In this document: piece by piece, positions 33,623 through 41,682 of the stretch
How the letters are laid out: each line of letters opens with the position of its first letter
Position numbering within the stretch: position 1 is the stretch's first letter
Origin: JABDQW01 sp942492025
Lineage (GTDB): Bacteria; Pseudomonadota; Gammaproteobacteria; SZUA-229
NCBI GenBank assembly: GCA_942492025.1
Contig: CALODJ010000008.1
Span: forward strand, 496,001 to 560,000
Length of the DNA: 64,000 bases
Reading direction: 5' to 3'
The notes under the pieces: model-generated
Seen by the model: the letters and a program-made list of their open reading frames with translations, nothing else
Database searches by the model: none
Told to the model about the DNA's origin: nothing
Position numbers and translations under genes: made by a program

Positions 33623-33788
33623 TAATGGCACTTACTTAAGCTGAAAAATGATTGGAGTAGCGTCATTGCGAGGAGCGACAGCGACGTGGCAATCTTACTG
33701 TAGCGCGCGTTTAACAAGATTGCTTCGTACCTCGCAATGACGAATTTACTGTAAAACAGTGCATTTTCACCTTAAGTAAGTGCCATTA
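33623..33788. mobile_element. MITE-A copy 3 with perfect 10-bp target duplication
   Basis: Perfect inverted ends TAATGGCACTTACTTAAG and CTTAAGTAAGTGCCATTA bound a 166-bp element, flanked by the identical direct repeats ATAGCGTCCT at 33613-33622 and 33789-33798. This defines the element ends and the duplication length. The inside again holds TCATTGCGAGGAGCGACAGC and a matching CCTCGCAATGACG. It inserted between the DUF3604 and alkylsulfatase remnants. Confidence 0.92.
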
Positions 33789-33895
33789 ATAGCGTCCTCT
33801 TATCCATAGACCTAAAAAAAGGTTATTCCCATTTTCCATATGATATGAATACTGATTATTCAATAAAAATCATCAACAACAAGGACCATCAATCC

Positions 33896-34598
33896 ATGAA
33901 CAGTTTCACCAAGCTTATACTTTTAAAAGATCATGGCAAAGGGCAAGGAGCTGCATGACAAGGGGGAATACCTGCAGGCACAGGAAATTCTCAACAAGCT
34001 GGTACAGGCCGAGCCGCAGCACCAGGCCGCCAAGGACCTGCTGGCTGACGTGTACGAGCAGATCGGTTATCAGCAGGAAAACCCGGGGCTGCGAAACAGC
34101 TATCTCGCGGGCGCCTTCGAGCTGCGTTCTGGTATTCCGGAAGGTGGTATCAGTTCCAGCGGCCCCGACGTCGTCCGCGCGATGAGCATCGAGCTGTTCC
34201 TTGATTTTCTCGGCATCCGGATGGACCCTGACAAAGCCGCGGAGATGGCATTCACCATCAACCTGATCACGCCGGACAATGACGAGAAATTCATCGTCGA
34301 ACTGTCCAACGCCACCCTGACCAACATCGAGGGCTACCAGGCAGAGGATGCAGACCTGACCATCACCATCAACCGCAGCGACCTGGAACCTGTGATGATG
34401 GGGTTAAAAACACTGGAATCTCAGATCGCTGACGGCACCGCCAAGGTCGAAGGTGATACCAGTATCATTGGCAAGCTGGCCTCGACCCTGGTGGCGTTTG
34501 ATCCACGATTCGAGATCCTGCCGGGTACCGCGGTCAGGCCTGCTGAAGAAGACCTGACGGATTACGAGGTGGAGCCGGTTAATGTGAGAGGCGAATGA
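33896..34598 (+). pseudogene. Alkyl/aryl-sulfatase remnant (N-terminal stub and C-terminal domains)
   Basis: From 33933 a 221-codon frame encodes the last part of a BDS1/SdsA-type alkylsulfatase: the helical dimerisation domain (AKGKELHDKGEYLQAQEILN; AKDLLADVYEQIGYQQEN) and then the SCP2-like C-terminal domain (TELF-type SIELFLDFLGIRMD to FEILPGT). The metallo-beta-lactamase catalytic domain of about 350 residues is missing. At 33896, in another frame and after AACAAGGACC, an ATG opens MNSFTKLILLKDH, which looks like the start of a signal peptide. I infer that a large internal deletion fused the 5' end to the dimerisation domain out of frame. Confidence 0.75.
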
Positions 34599-34634
34599 AT
34601 AAAGGGGATGCTACCAGTGCTGCCCCACCTGTTC

Positions 34635-34717
34635 GTCATTGCGAGCGAAGCGAAGCAATCTTTTCGAACTCGCGTTCCGTTAGAGATTGCCACGTCGCTA
34701 TCGCGACTCGCAATGAC
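34635..34717. repeat. TCATTGCGAG...CGCAATGACG inverted repeat without MITE-A ends
   Basis: TCATTGCGAGCGAAGCGAAG and, about 50 nt on, CGACTCGCAATGACGCG form the long stem found inside MITE-A copies, but the GGCACTTACTTAAG ends are absent. It fills the 34599-34794 gap together with an AAGGGGATGCTACC arm at 34604. Related fragments occur at 39381-39486. Confidence 0.7.
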
Positions 34718-34794
34718 GCGAAAGTGGGACAGCCGAGGAACTACCCTTTTCTCTGGAAACAACGGTATGTGCCTCGAAGCGACCGGGTAACGAC

Positions 34795-35373
34795 GTGAAT
34801 ACAGGCATACATTCAAAGTCGATGGCAAGCATCCTGGCAATCGCTGTTACCATTGGTGTTTTGACCGACACGCTGCCCGCTCACGCTTGCGGCCTCGAAC
34901 CCAGCGTCAATGGCGGCATAACCATCAGCTACCCGGGCTCTATTGATGTTGCTGTCGCGGTGGCCAGCGCGCGCAGTAGTGGCCTGCTGCCGGCAGCAAG
35001 CACCGAAGCAATAACCAAAGAGACCCGCCTGCAACAGATGCTGACGGACCTCCGGCGTCTGCAAACCCGTTTGAACAAGGCGCGAGATCAGATACCGAAT
35101 GACAGCGCCGCACCCTTCTCCCTGGCCCTGGTCGGCCCTGGCCTGTGGTCGCATTTCCACATGTCCGCCGGCGGTGTGCTGGCCAACTACCATACCGACG
35201 GACCACTTGCCGGCAAAGTCGTTGTGCTCACGCACGCGACCGCGTTGCGTGCCATGCTGTCCGGTAGCCTGAGTATTGAACACGCTACGGAAGTCGGCCT
35301 GGTCGCGTATTCAGGCGATGAGACTGCTCTTATCCAACGAACAATCGAAAGAGGGATGCAAACAAAAATATAG
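34795..35373 (+). CDS. Exported protein of unknown function (192 aa)
   Basis: Starts at a GTG (34795). The first 32 residues form a signal peptide ending DTLPAHA, followed by a cysteine (HACGLEP). A short hydrophobic run VDVAVAVASARSSGLLPA type sequence and a helix-forming middle (LQQMLTDLRRLQTRLNKARDQ) follow. I do not recognise the family; the phrase GPGLWSHFHMSAGG may be conserved. No domain assignable. The 3' end is 2 nt from a minimal MITE-B remnant. Confidence 0.65.
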   Translation: MNTGIHSKSMASILAIAVTIGVLTDTLPAHACGLEPSVNGGITISYPGSIDVAVAVASARSSGLLPAASTEAITKETRLQQMLTDLRRLQTRLNKARDQIPNDSAAPFSLALVGPGLWSHFHMSAGGVLANYHTDGPLAGKVVVLTHATALRAMLSGSLSIEHATEVGLVAYSGDETALIQRTIERGMQTKI

Positions 35374-35375
35374 TC

Positions 35376-35409
35376 TAAGGAAGCTCTGAATAAATCAGTC
35401 TTTCCCTAA
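35376..35409. mobile_element. Minimal MITE-B remnant (both ends, no interior)
   Basis: Thirty-four bases in which TAAGGAAGCTCTGAATAA runs directly into ATCAGTCTTTCCCTA, a mutated version of the right end ATCAGAGTTTCCTTA. It looks like an internally deleted or excised copy of the 155-bp element. Confidence 0.6.
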
Positions 35410-35413
35410 CCGT

Positions 35414-35484
35414 CATTGTTGTATGGGTAACATATTTTGTTGATGAAATAACGCGTATGCATCGTAGGGTGCGCCGTGCGCACC
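35414..35484. repeat. GTGCGC palindromic repeat, copy 5 (left half only)
   Basis: The leader (TTTTGTTGATGAAATAACGC) and left arm GGGTGCGCCGTGCGCACC are present (arm at 35464-35484), but no right arm follows. It is the only half copy, so the repeat can be truncated at its centre. The rest of the gap to 35605 shows nothing recognisable. Confidence 0.8.
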
Positions 35485-35605
35485 AGCCACAGCAATGCCC
35501 GTAACGACGATGAAAAGAATTGAAAAGGATTAAGGCGCGTGATGCCAGCACACCTCCAATCTAGTATGATCGAAGTCCTCAAGAACTGAACGGACGGCAT
35601 TTCCA

Positions 35606-36805
35606 TTGTTTAAGCTCCAATCCCGCACCAGGTACATCATCATTATTGTACTGCTGTTGTTAGTCATAGCCGGCATGTGGCTCTACCAGGCTTTATACGG
35701 CTCCACTGCAGAAGCGCTCAGACGCGCCGAGAATTTCATCTTCACGCGCATGACCGTGTCTCAGCTCGGCGAACAGGGCGCGACGCGTTATTTCTTCGTC
35801 ACCAACCGCAAGAAGACCGGCGACGACGAGATTCTGGAGAACCGTTTCGGCAGTGAACGCGAACCGAAGCTCAAATTCGGCCTGTACGATACCCGGGTCG
35901 AACCCAGCGTCGGCCTCGGTATGTTCATCAATCCGAGCGAGTGGTTCCAAACCGAAGAAATCGTGGTCAATAACATGAAGATGCTGCAGCAGGAGGATTT
36001 CGTCACACAGCTGCGGGACCTGGTCGAACAATCCCCACGGCGATCATTGCTGGTCGTGATTCACGGTTTCAGGGAGCGTTTCCCGTCCGCGTTGCGCAAA
36101 ACATCCTTCGTTGGTCATATCCTCGATATCAATTGACCGGTGATGGTGTTCGACTGGCCCGGCGACCAGGGTTCGTCGCTGCGCGGTTACCACAGTGCAC
36201 GCAATGTCGCTGCTGAATCCGGCGCTGAACTGGCAAAGACCATCGAGCTGATCGAGCGCGACGTTCAACCCGACAAGCTCTGGCTGATCGCCAACAGCAT
36301 GGGTGGAGAGGTGGTTGCGCATGCCTTCAGCCACTTATACCAGAACCCGGAATTTGCCGACGCCGACATCGAAATCGAAGATGTGGTGCTGACCGCGCCT
36401 GATGTCAGCCACGAAGAATTCGACAACCAGTTCAAGAAGGAAATCACCAGCCTGACGAAAAACCTGACCGTGTACGTTTCCTCGAACGACCGCGCGCTGG
36501 TGATGAGCCGGCTGGTCAACCTCGGCGACACACGCCGTGGAGAAAGCACGCTCAGCACCGACATGCTGGACGAAGCCGCAAGGATCGCCGAGCTCGTCGA
36601 CCCGGACAGTGAACTGGTGACGCTTGTTGATGTGACACCGGTCAACCGCACGCGCAACTTTCATAACTTCAGCCTGGAGACACCGGAGTTTTTCGATGAC
36701 CTGTTCCTGCGCCTGACGAATGAACAAACACCTCAAGCACGCCCGCTGTACCCACTGCAAACACCGGAAGGCGCCCACTACTGGGTACTCACACCGGGCC
36801 GATAA
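35606..36805 (+). pseudogene. DUF900-type alpha/beta hydrolase interrupted by an in-frame TGA
   Basis: One continuous frame of 400 codons is broken by a TGA at 36134-36136 between ILDIN and PVMVFDWPG. Before the stop: a TTG start, an N-terminal membrane anchor (YIIIIVLLLLVIAGMWLYQ), and the oxyanion-side motif LLVVIHGFRERFP. After it: the nucleophile elbow ANSMGGEV, VVLTAPDVSHEEF and the rest of the fold. Neither half holds a full active site. The second half keeps clean coding character, so the mutation is recent, the base is a sequencing error, or readthrough occurs. No sign of a Sec insertion element was found. It is related to the intact hydrolase at 31609-32700. Confidence 0.82.
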
Positions 36806-36824
36806 TTAATTAAGAATAATAAAT

Positions 36825-38294
36825 ATGGTTAAGCTCTTTCGAAATCTGATAACAGAACGTATAAAAAATACTTTAACTGTTATTCCCGTTGCAATAATTT
36901 GTGTCGCTCTGCTGGGTTGCAGTAGTACACAGTTAAAACCCTGGCATACGGAAAAACTGACCGAGGAATTTAAAGAACATAAAGCCGACGAAGTTCAGAG
37001 CTTTGATGACTACCTGCAACTGGAAGAGCGGTTATTCAAACAACTGGATGAGAAAGTCTACGCTAAAACAGAAACCGGGCCCGAGCATAAACTCGATCGT
37101 TACAGCAGCGGCAGTGCGGCTGATCCGCGCAAGCAGCAACCCAACTGGAACCGCAGTTTTGAGCTGAGCGTTGAAAAACCACGCGGCGGCGTGTTACTGA
37201 TTCACGGCATGTCCGATTCGCCCTATTCATTGCGCACACTGGGCAAGGCACTCAATCAGCACGGTTATTGGGTTATTGGCATGCGTATGCCCGGTCACGG
37301 CACCGCGCCTTCGGGACTCAGGTACATCAGCCGCCATGACATGGCAGCAGCCGTGCGCATCGGCATGACCCATCTCGATGAAAGAGTGAACGGCAAACCG
37401 GTGCACATGATTGGTTACTCGACCGGCGCACCGCTGGCGCTCGAATTTGCACTGGATGCGCTGGACGGAAAAAGCGCACCAGTACCCGGCAGCCTGATCC
37501 TGATCTCGCCGGCCATCGGTATACACCCGGCTGCCGGTTTTGCCAGCTTCAAGGACTGGCTGTCCAATATCCCCGGACTGGATGACCTGGCTTATACACA
37601 GGTTCAACCAGAATTTGACCCCTATAAATATAACTCATTCGCAACCAATGCCGCTGATGTTGTGCACGGTCTGACCCGCTCGGTCGCCAACCGTGTCGAA
37701 CAAAGGGCTGGCAGCAATCCTGACGTGGTGCTGCCGCCAGTACTTGTTTTAAAATCCACCGTTGATGCAACGGTCACCACGGACGCCGTTGTCGACAACC
37801 TGCTTGAACACCTGAATCCCAATCGCCATGAACTGGTGTTGTTCGATATCAACCGTTATGCCGCATCTTACAGAGTACTGATCGATGACCCGGCACCGCT
37901 GACCGACCGGGTCATGGGTGATGACAAGCTGCCATTCACAGTCACGCTGGTCACCAATCAGAGCCCGGATTCCACCAGGGTCATCAGTAAATATAAAGAT
38001 CCGTTCTCGGCCGATGCATCGCACACCCGCGAGCTGGGACTTTCCTGGCCCGCCGGTGTCATCTCCCTGTCCCATGTTGCGCTGCCAATAGCACCGGATG
38101 ATCCGACATATGGACAACGTCCTCCAAATAGTGAAGAGTTCCTGTATCTAGGGCAAATGGCGATTCAGGGTGAACGCGGCCTGTTGACGATACCTTCGGA
38201 CTGGATGTTCCGGCTGCGCTACAACCCGTTTTACGACTACCTAGAAAACCGCTTACTTGAATGGGTAGAAAACACGAACAAAATGGCAAGGTAG
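36825..38294 (+). CDS. Alpha/beta hydrolase lipoprotein
   Basis: Envelope lipoprotein of 489 aa: lipobox LLGC with C32 as the lipidation site. The region after it is charged, then an alpha/beta-hydrolase fold follows with VLLIHGMSDSPYSL, nucleophile elbow GYSTGAP, PAIGIHP after it, and a late LSHVALPIAPDDP segment that could supply the catalytic histidine. Substrate unknown; a carboxylesterase or lipase acting at the membrane is likely. It starts 20 nt after the interrupted DUF900 gene and could be in the same transcript. Confidence 0.85.
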   Translation: MVKLFRNLITERIKNTLTVIPVAIICVALLGCSSTQLKPWHTEKLTEEFKEHKADEVQSFDDYLQLEERLFKQLDEKVYAKTETGPEHKLDRYSSGSAADPRKQQPNWNRSFELSVEKPRGGVLLIHGMSDSPYSLRTLGKALNQHGYWVIGMRMPGHGTAPSGLRYISRHDMAAAVRIGMTHLDERVNGKPVHMIGYSTGAPLALEFALDALDGKSAPVPGSLILISPAIGIHPAAGFASFKDWLSNIPGLDDLAYTQVQPEFDPYKYNSFATNAADVVHGLTRSVANRVEQRAGSNPDVVLPPVLVLKSTVDATVTTDAVVDNLLEHLNPNRHELVLFDINRYAASYRVLIDDPAPLTDRVMGDDKLPFTVTLVTNQSPDSTRVISKYKDPFSADASHTRELGLSWPAGVISLSHVALPIAPDDPTYGQRPPNSEEFLYLGQMAIQGERGLLTIPSDWMFRLRYNPFYDYLENRLLEWVENTNKMAR

Positions 38295-38325
38295 TTCGAC
38301 CGGGTGCTGTTATCAGTTACACTAA

Positions 38326-38712
38326 TCATTTTTCGATCTGTGCACTAAAAATACTCGTTTTAACGTCTGCGTACTGCGCGTTCGGCTTCGTAGAGTGCCT
38401 GGCATTCGGGGATGTCATGGAACATGCGCTGCCGAAAGCCACTGACTGGGTGGTGCCGCCCTGGCCGAAGTCGGCATAAAAACGTATACAGTGTTGGCGG
38501 GCATCTCGGCTGCTGCGGCTGCCGCTGCGGCCGCTCGTCCTCTCGTCGATACACCGATCAATCGCAGCCTCGCGTAATGGGGCGATATACCATTCCCTTG
38601 CCTCTTCACAACGCCGCTCCAGTTCGTGCAATGACCTTGCTTCGGTGATGACTGGTAAAACCAGGCTACAAAGAAAAAGCACGCTGGCTGTGTTGATCCT
38701 TTTGATCTTCAT
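38326..38712 (-). CDS. Small exported protein, probably frameshifted near the 3' end
   Basis: From the ATG at 38712 a signal peptide (MKIKRINTASVLFLCSLVLPVITEA) is followed by LHELERRCEEAREWYIAPLREAA and a cysteine-containing middle. The last part in this frame (SACSMTSPNARHSTKPNAQYADV) looks non-coding. In another frame the same DNA reads RQRMFHDIPECQALYEAERA and stops at 38360, which looks like true protein. A one-base indel around 38435-38450 would join the two. Family unknown. Confidence 0.5.
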   Translation of the reverse strand: MKIKRINTASVLFLCSLVLPVITEARSLHELERRCEEAREWYIAPLREAAIDRCIDERTSGRSGSRSSRDARQHCIRFYADFGQGGTTQSVAFGSACSMTSPNARHSTKPNAQYADVKTSIFSAQIEK

Positions 38713-38806
38713 TGCGTCTATACCTTCAACAGTATTTATTGGGTAATATTTCGATACTCGATGAAGAGAAGTATAGCAATACTCCATTAAAACGAGACGA
38801 TGAACA

Positions 38807-39217
38807 ATGATACGACCAAACGACTCATTTCCAGTATTTATCGTTAACAATCTTGTCGCGGCAAAATCGTTCTATGCGGACAACCTAGGATTTGGTGTAG
38901 CCTTCGAAAATGAATGGTACCTGCATCTTGTATCCGAATCCGGCGTACAGCTTGGTTTTTTGTTGCCTGGTCAGGCTACACAACCTGCAATATTTCATAA
39001 AGCGCACAATGGCAACGGCGTTATCTTCAGTCTTGAAGTCGATGATGCCGATGCGGCTTATGCGTTTGCGAAGGATCAGTCACTCAAGATCGTACTGGAA
39101 CTTCGCTCAGAAGACTGGGGACAGCGTCATTTTTGTATTGAGGACCCGAATGGCATTTACCTGGATATTGTTCAGGCCATAACGCCAACAGATGACTATC
39201 AGCAGGGCTATGAATAG
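38807..39217 (+). CDS. VOC-superfamily (glyoxalase/bleomycin-resistance-like) protein
   Basis: A 136-aa single-chain VOC protein with two beta-alpha-beta-beta-beta modules. The first opens FPVFIVNNLVAAKSFYADNLGF and the second contains FSLEVDDADAAYAFAKDQ; DPNGIYLDIVQ at the end is the second metal-side motif. E134-type and H-type ligands are not all clear, so metal use is uncertain. Function could be a dioxygenase-like or resistance role. It is convergent with the hypothetical gene at 39503 across a repeat. Confidence 0.85.
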   Translation: MIRPNDSFPVFIVNNLVAAKSFYADNLGFGVAFENEWYLHLVSESGVQLGFLLPGQATQPAIFHKAHNGNGVIFSLEVDDADAAYAFAKDQSLKIVLELRSEDWGQRHFCIEDPNGIYLDIVQAITPTDDYQQGYE

Positions 39218-39240
39218 AAACCGCTGTCGCGACTCGCAAT

Positions 39241-39361
39241 TGTATGTGTTAGGTATGTAGTTGATGAAAATTGACGACTTGAGACCGTAGGGTGCGCCGT
39301 GCGCACCATGAAGCTGGAATTTGCATTCTGATGGATCTTTGGTGCGCACGGCGCACCCTAC
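39241..39361. repeat. GTGCGC palindromic repeat, copy 6, with upstream module
   Basis: Palindrome at 39287-39361 (GGGTGCGCCGTGCGCACC and GGTGCGCACGGCGCACCC) behind a leader containing GTTGATGAAAATTGACG. Downstream, 39381-39486 holds the TTGCGAGCGAAGC...CGACTCGC repeat. It lies between convergent genes. Confidence 0.88.
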
Positions 39362-39502
39362 GAACTATTCTCTTACCGTGGTTGCGAGCGAAGCAAAGCA
39401 ATCTCCCGTGTTCCGCGATTTATATCGACCACCGTGACATCAATACCATGGAACGGGGTTGCCATGTCACTGTCGCGACTCGCTTGGAATATCGAGTGAC
39501 AA

Positions 39503-39946
39503 CTATTCGAATATTCGCTGCCACCAGCGTATGCGGCTGGCTGTCGGATAGAGCGCTTCTTCAAGTTCTATTGGGGGTATTCTTGACAGTATCCAGCCGG
39601 GCAGTGGCGGTCTTTCACTGTAACCGCAGGATACGCCGAGATTGTGCGGATCAAATATCTTGATGTACGTCGGCTCTTCCTTGCTGTCGGTATAAACGAT
39701 GCCGCAGTAATCCTCCTCGTGTTCCTGATGCAGCAAGGCGTCGATCTCATCGATAAACTCTAGCAGCTTGTGCTTGTCCACGGGGGCTTCCGGCGGGGCA
39801 TCACCCACATGATAGATGTACCAGCAATCATCTGCCTGCTGCTTGAAGTCTTGCCAGAACGCATCGAGCTGATGCCAACGCATCAAGGAGGTGAAGCGTC
39901 CTTTAAAGGCATCGAGGTAATTTTGCTGTACTGATGTCTGCATCAT
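39503..39946 (-). CDS. Conserved-looking hypothetical protein (147 aa)
   Basis: Acidic soluble protein of 147 aa with balanced composition and aromatic-rich segments (RWHQLDAFWQDFKQQADDCWYIYHVG; PPLPGWILSRIPP), no signal or membrane helix. I do not recognise its family. It lies 35 nt after the stop of the TetR gene in the same direction and may be co-transcribed with it. The end IRWWQRIFE is 17 nt from a decayed repeat. Confidence 0.7.
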   Translation of the reverse strand: MMQTSVQQNYLDAFKGRFTSLMRWHQLDAFWQDFKQQADDCWYIYHVGDAPPEAPVDKHKLLEFIDEIDALLHQEHEEDYCGIVYTDSKEEPTYIKIFDPHNLGVSCGYSERPPLPGWILSRIPPIELEEALYPTASRIRWWQRIFE

Positions 39947-39981
39947 AAATATCGTAATTCTTCAAGCAAGCATAATACGCT

Positions 39982-40554
39982 TCAGTTCAAAGTCAGACTG
40001 TTGACCCAACTCCTGAGTTCAGCAACACTTCGGTGCAGGAAGGCGTTGTCCTTGAAGGCACACGCCATCACCGCAACACCCTGCATGCGCGCCAGCATGT
40101 CCATGGCTTTATCGTTAGCATCTGTAAAACCGATGGATTCAAATTGCCGGCTTATCCAGTCACGCAGCAGCTCAAATACCTCTCTCGATTTTGACTGCAG
40201 TTCTTCCGTGCCTTTCGCCAATTCTGAACATAACGATCCAATCGGACAGCCTGCCTCGAGCATAGTACCTTCACTGCTGGCCATGATGTCGATGAAAGCG
40301 AGTAAGCGTTGGCGCGGATCATCGCTGCTCTTGTCGCAATTCATCAATGCTTCCTGGTAATGCTCGACTCTAGCATCGACAACGGCCGCGAGAATATCGT
40401 CCTTGGTTTTAAAATAGTAATAAAAATTGCCGCGAGGTATGCCCGTGATATCGGCGATATCACTAAATGATGTCTGGTTATAACCACGCTCGTAGAACAG
40501 CTGGTCGGCTGCCTCGATAATACGTGTGCGGTTATTTTCGCCTTTGGTTCCCAT
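39982..40554 (-). CDS. TetR/AcrR-family transcriptional regulator
   Basis: A 190-aa repressor. The helix-turn-helix is in the N-terminal third: RIIEAADQLFYERGYNQTSFSDIADITGIPRGNFYYYFKTKD contains the full HTH (helices split around SFSDIAD and RGNFYYYF). The C-terminal ligand domain has a cysteine (LEAGCPIGSL), similar in position to NemR-like electrophile sensors, so a reactive small molecule could be its ligand; that is inference. It is divergent from the ABC exporter pair and may repress it. Confidence 0.88.
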   Translation of the reverse strand: MGTKGENNRTRIIEAADQLFYERGYNQTSFSDIADITGIPRGNFYYYFKTKDDILAAVVDARVEHYQEALMNCDKSSDDPRQRLLAFIDIMASSEGTMLEAGCPIGSLCSELAKGTEELQSKSREVFELLRDWISRQFESIGFTDANDKAMDMLARMQGVAVMACAFKDNAFLHRSVAELRSWVNSLTLN

Positions 40555-40608
40555 GTGGCTCCTTATTTACGGTAAATTACAGCGTCTTAGCCGATAGTAT
40601 CGAAATAT

Positions 40609-40622
40609 TAGACGGTCGTATG
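40609..40622. promoter_or_regulatory. Candidate TetR operator in the divergent intergenic region
   Basis: The near-palindrome TTAGACGGTCGTATGA centred at about 40615 has half sites AGACG and CGTAT around GT. It resembles AGACC/GGTCT-type boxes of NemR-like regulators. It lies 55 nt before the regulator start and about 120 nt before the ABC gene. Confidence 0.4.
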
Positions 40623-40743
40623 ACTTAAGTAAACCCTGTTATCGCCCGCTGTTTGACAACAAAATGGAAACTCTGTCGATAATATCAATAATAACAGGCA
40701 CTTGCATGAACTTATCACCTCAGGGATATAGCTGGACAATCTG

Positions 40744-41682
40744 TTGAAAGCCCTCGAAATCAACAACCTGGAGAAGACCTATCGTAGTGGGGTTCAGGCC
40801 CTGTCAGGCGTGAACCTGGCAGTCAATCCTGGAGACTTCTACGCCCTGCTCGGCCCAAATGGTGCCGGCAAATCCACCACCATTGGCATCATCTGCTCCT
40901 TGATCAACAAAACGGCAGGGAAGGTAAAGGTCTATGGTGTGGATCTCGACCAGGATCCCGCTGCGGCGAGGATGCACATTGGCCTGGTGCCGCAGGAATT
41001 CAACTTCAACATCTTTGAACCTGTTGGCGAGATCCTGGTGAATCAGGCCGGCTATTACGGCATCCCGCGAAAGCTGGCACGTGAGCGCGCACAGATGTAC
41101 CTGCAAAAACTCGAACTCTGGGATCGTCGCTTCGACATGGCCAGAGAACTCTCGGGCGGGATGAAGCGTCGCCTGATGATTGCGCGGGCACTGGTGCACC
41201 AACCCCGACTGCTCATTCTCGATGAGCCGACCGCCGGGGTTGATATTGAAATTCGGTACTCGATGTGGAATTTTATGCGCGAGCTCAACGCCAGTGGCAC
41301 TACCATCATCTTGACCACGCACTACCTGGAAGAAGCTGAGAGCCTGTGTAACAACATTGCGATTATTGACAAGGGCTTGACGATAGAACAAACCGATATG
41401 CGTTCGCTGCTCGATCGTTTGAACCTGGAAACTTTTATACTTTATCTCGATCATGAAATCAGTGTGCTACCGGACTTCGGCGACTATCGCGTACGTCTGG
41501 TCGATAACAGCACCATCGAAGTCGACCTGGATAAAGGCCATGACCTGAACGGACTCTTCTCACGGCTTTCCCAATGCGATATCAAAGTCGTGAGTATGCG
41601 CAATAAAAGTAACCGGCTGGAACAGCTCTTCATGTCCATGCTAAACAATAACGGCAAAGATCAGAGTCATCAACTGAAATGA
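40744..41682 (+). CDS. ABC transporter ATP-binding protein (second ABC-2 exporter)
   Basis: Cytoplasmic ATPase of 312 aa with Walker A GPNGAGKST near residue 37, signature LSGGMKRR, Walker B LLILDEP and TTHYLEEA. The N-terminal part FEPVGEILVNQAGYYGI and the C-terminal 80-residue extension fit the YadG-type exporters. Starts at TTG 40744 (KALEINNLEKTYRSG follows). Its stop overlaps the permease start by 4 nt. Probably controlled by the divergent TetR regulator. Confidence 0.9.
   Translation: MKALEINNLEKTYRSGVQALSGVNLAVNPGDFYALLGPNGAGKSTTIGIICSLINKTAGKVKVYGVDLDQDPAAARMHIGLVPQEFNFNIFEPVGEILVNQAGYYGIPRKLARERAQMYLQKLELWDRRFDMARELSGGMKRRLMIARALVHQPRLLILDEPTAGVDIEIRYSMWNFMRELNASGTTIILTTHYLEEAESLCNNIAIIDKGLTIEQTDMRSLLDRLNLETFILYLDHEISVLPDFGDYRVRLVDNSTIEVDLDKGHDLNGLFSRLSQCDIKVVSMRNKSNRLEQLFMSMLNNNGKDQSHQLK

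Noticed and set aside
36134..36136. TGA as a selenocysteine codon in the DUF900 gene
   Set aside because: The position is not at a catalytic residue, no SECIS-like hairpin is evident right after it, and no related selenoprotein is known to me.
39292..39663. 123-codon open frame starting in a palindromic repeat
   Set aside because: Starts inside repeat copy 6 and overlaps the 3' end of the opposite hypothetical gene.
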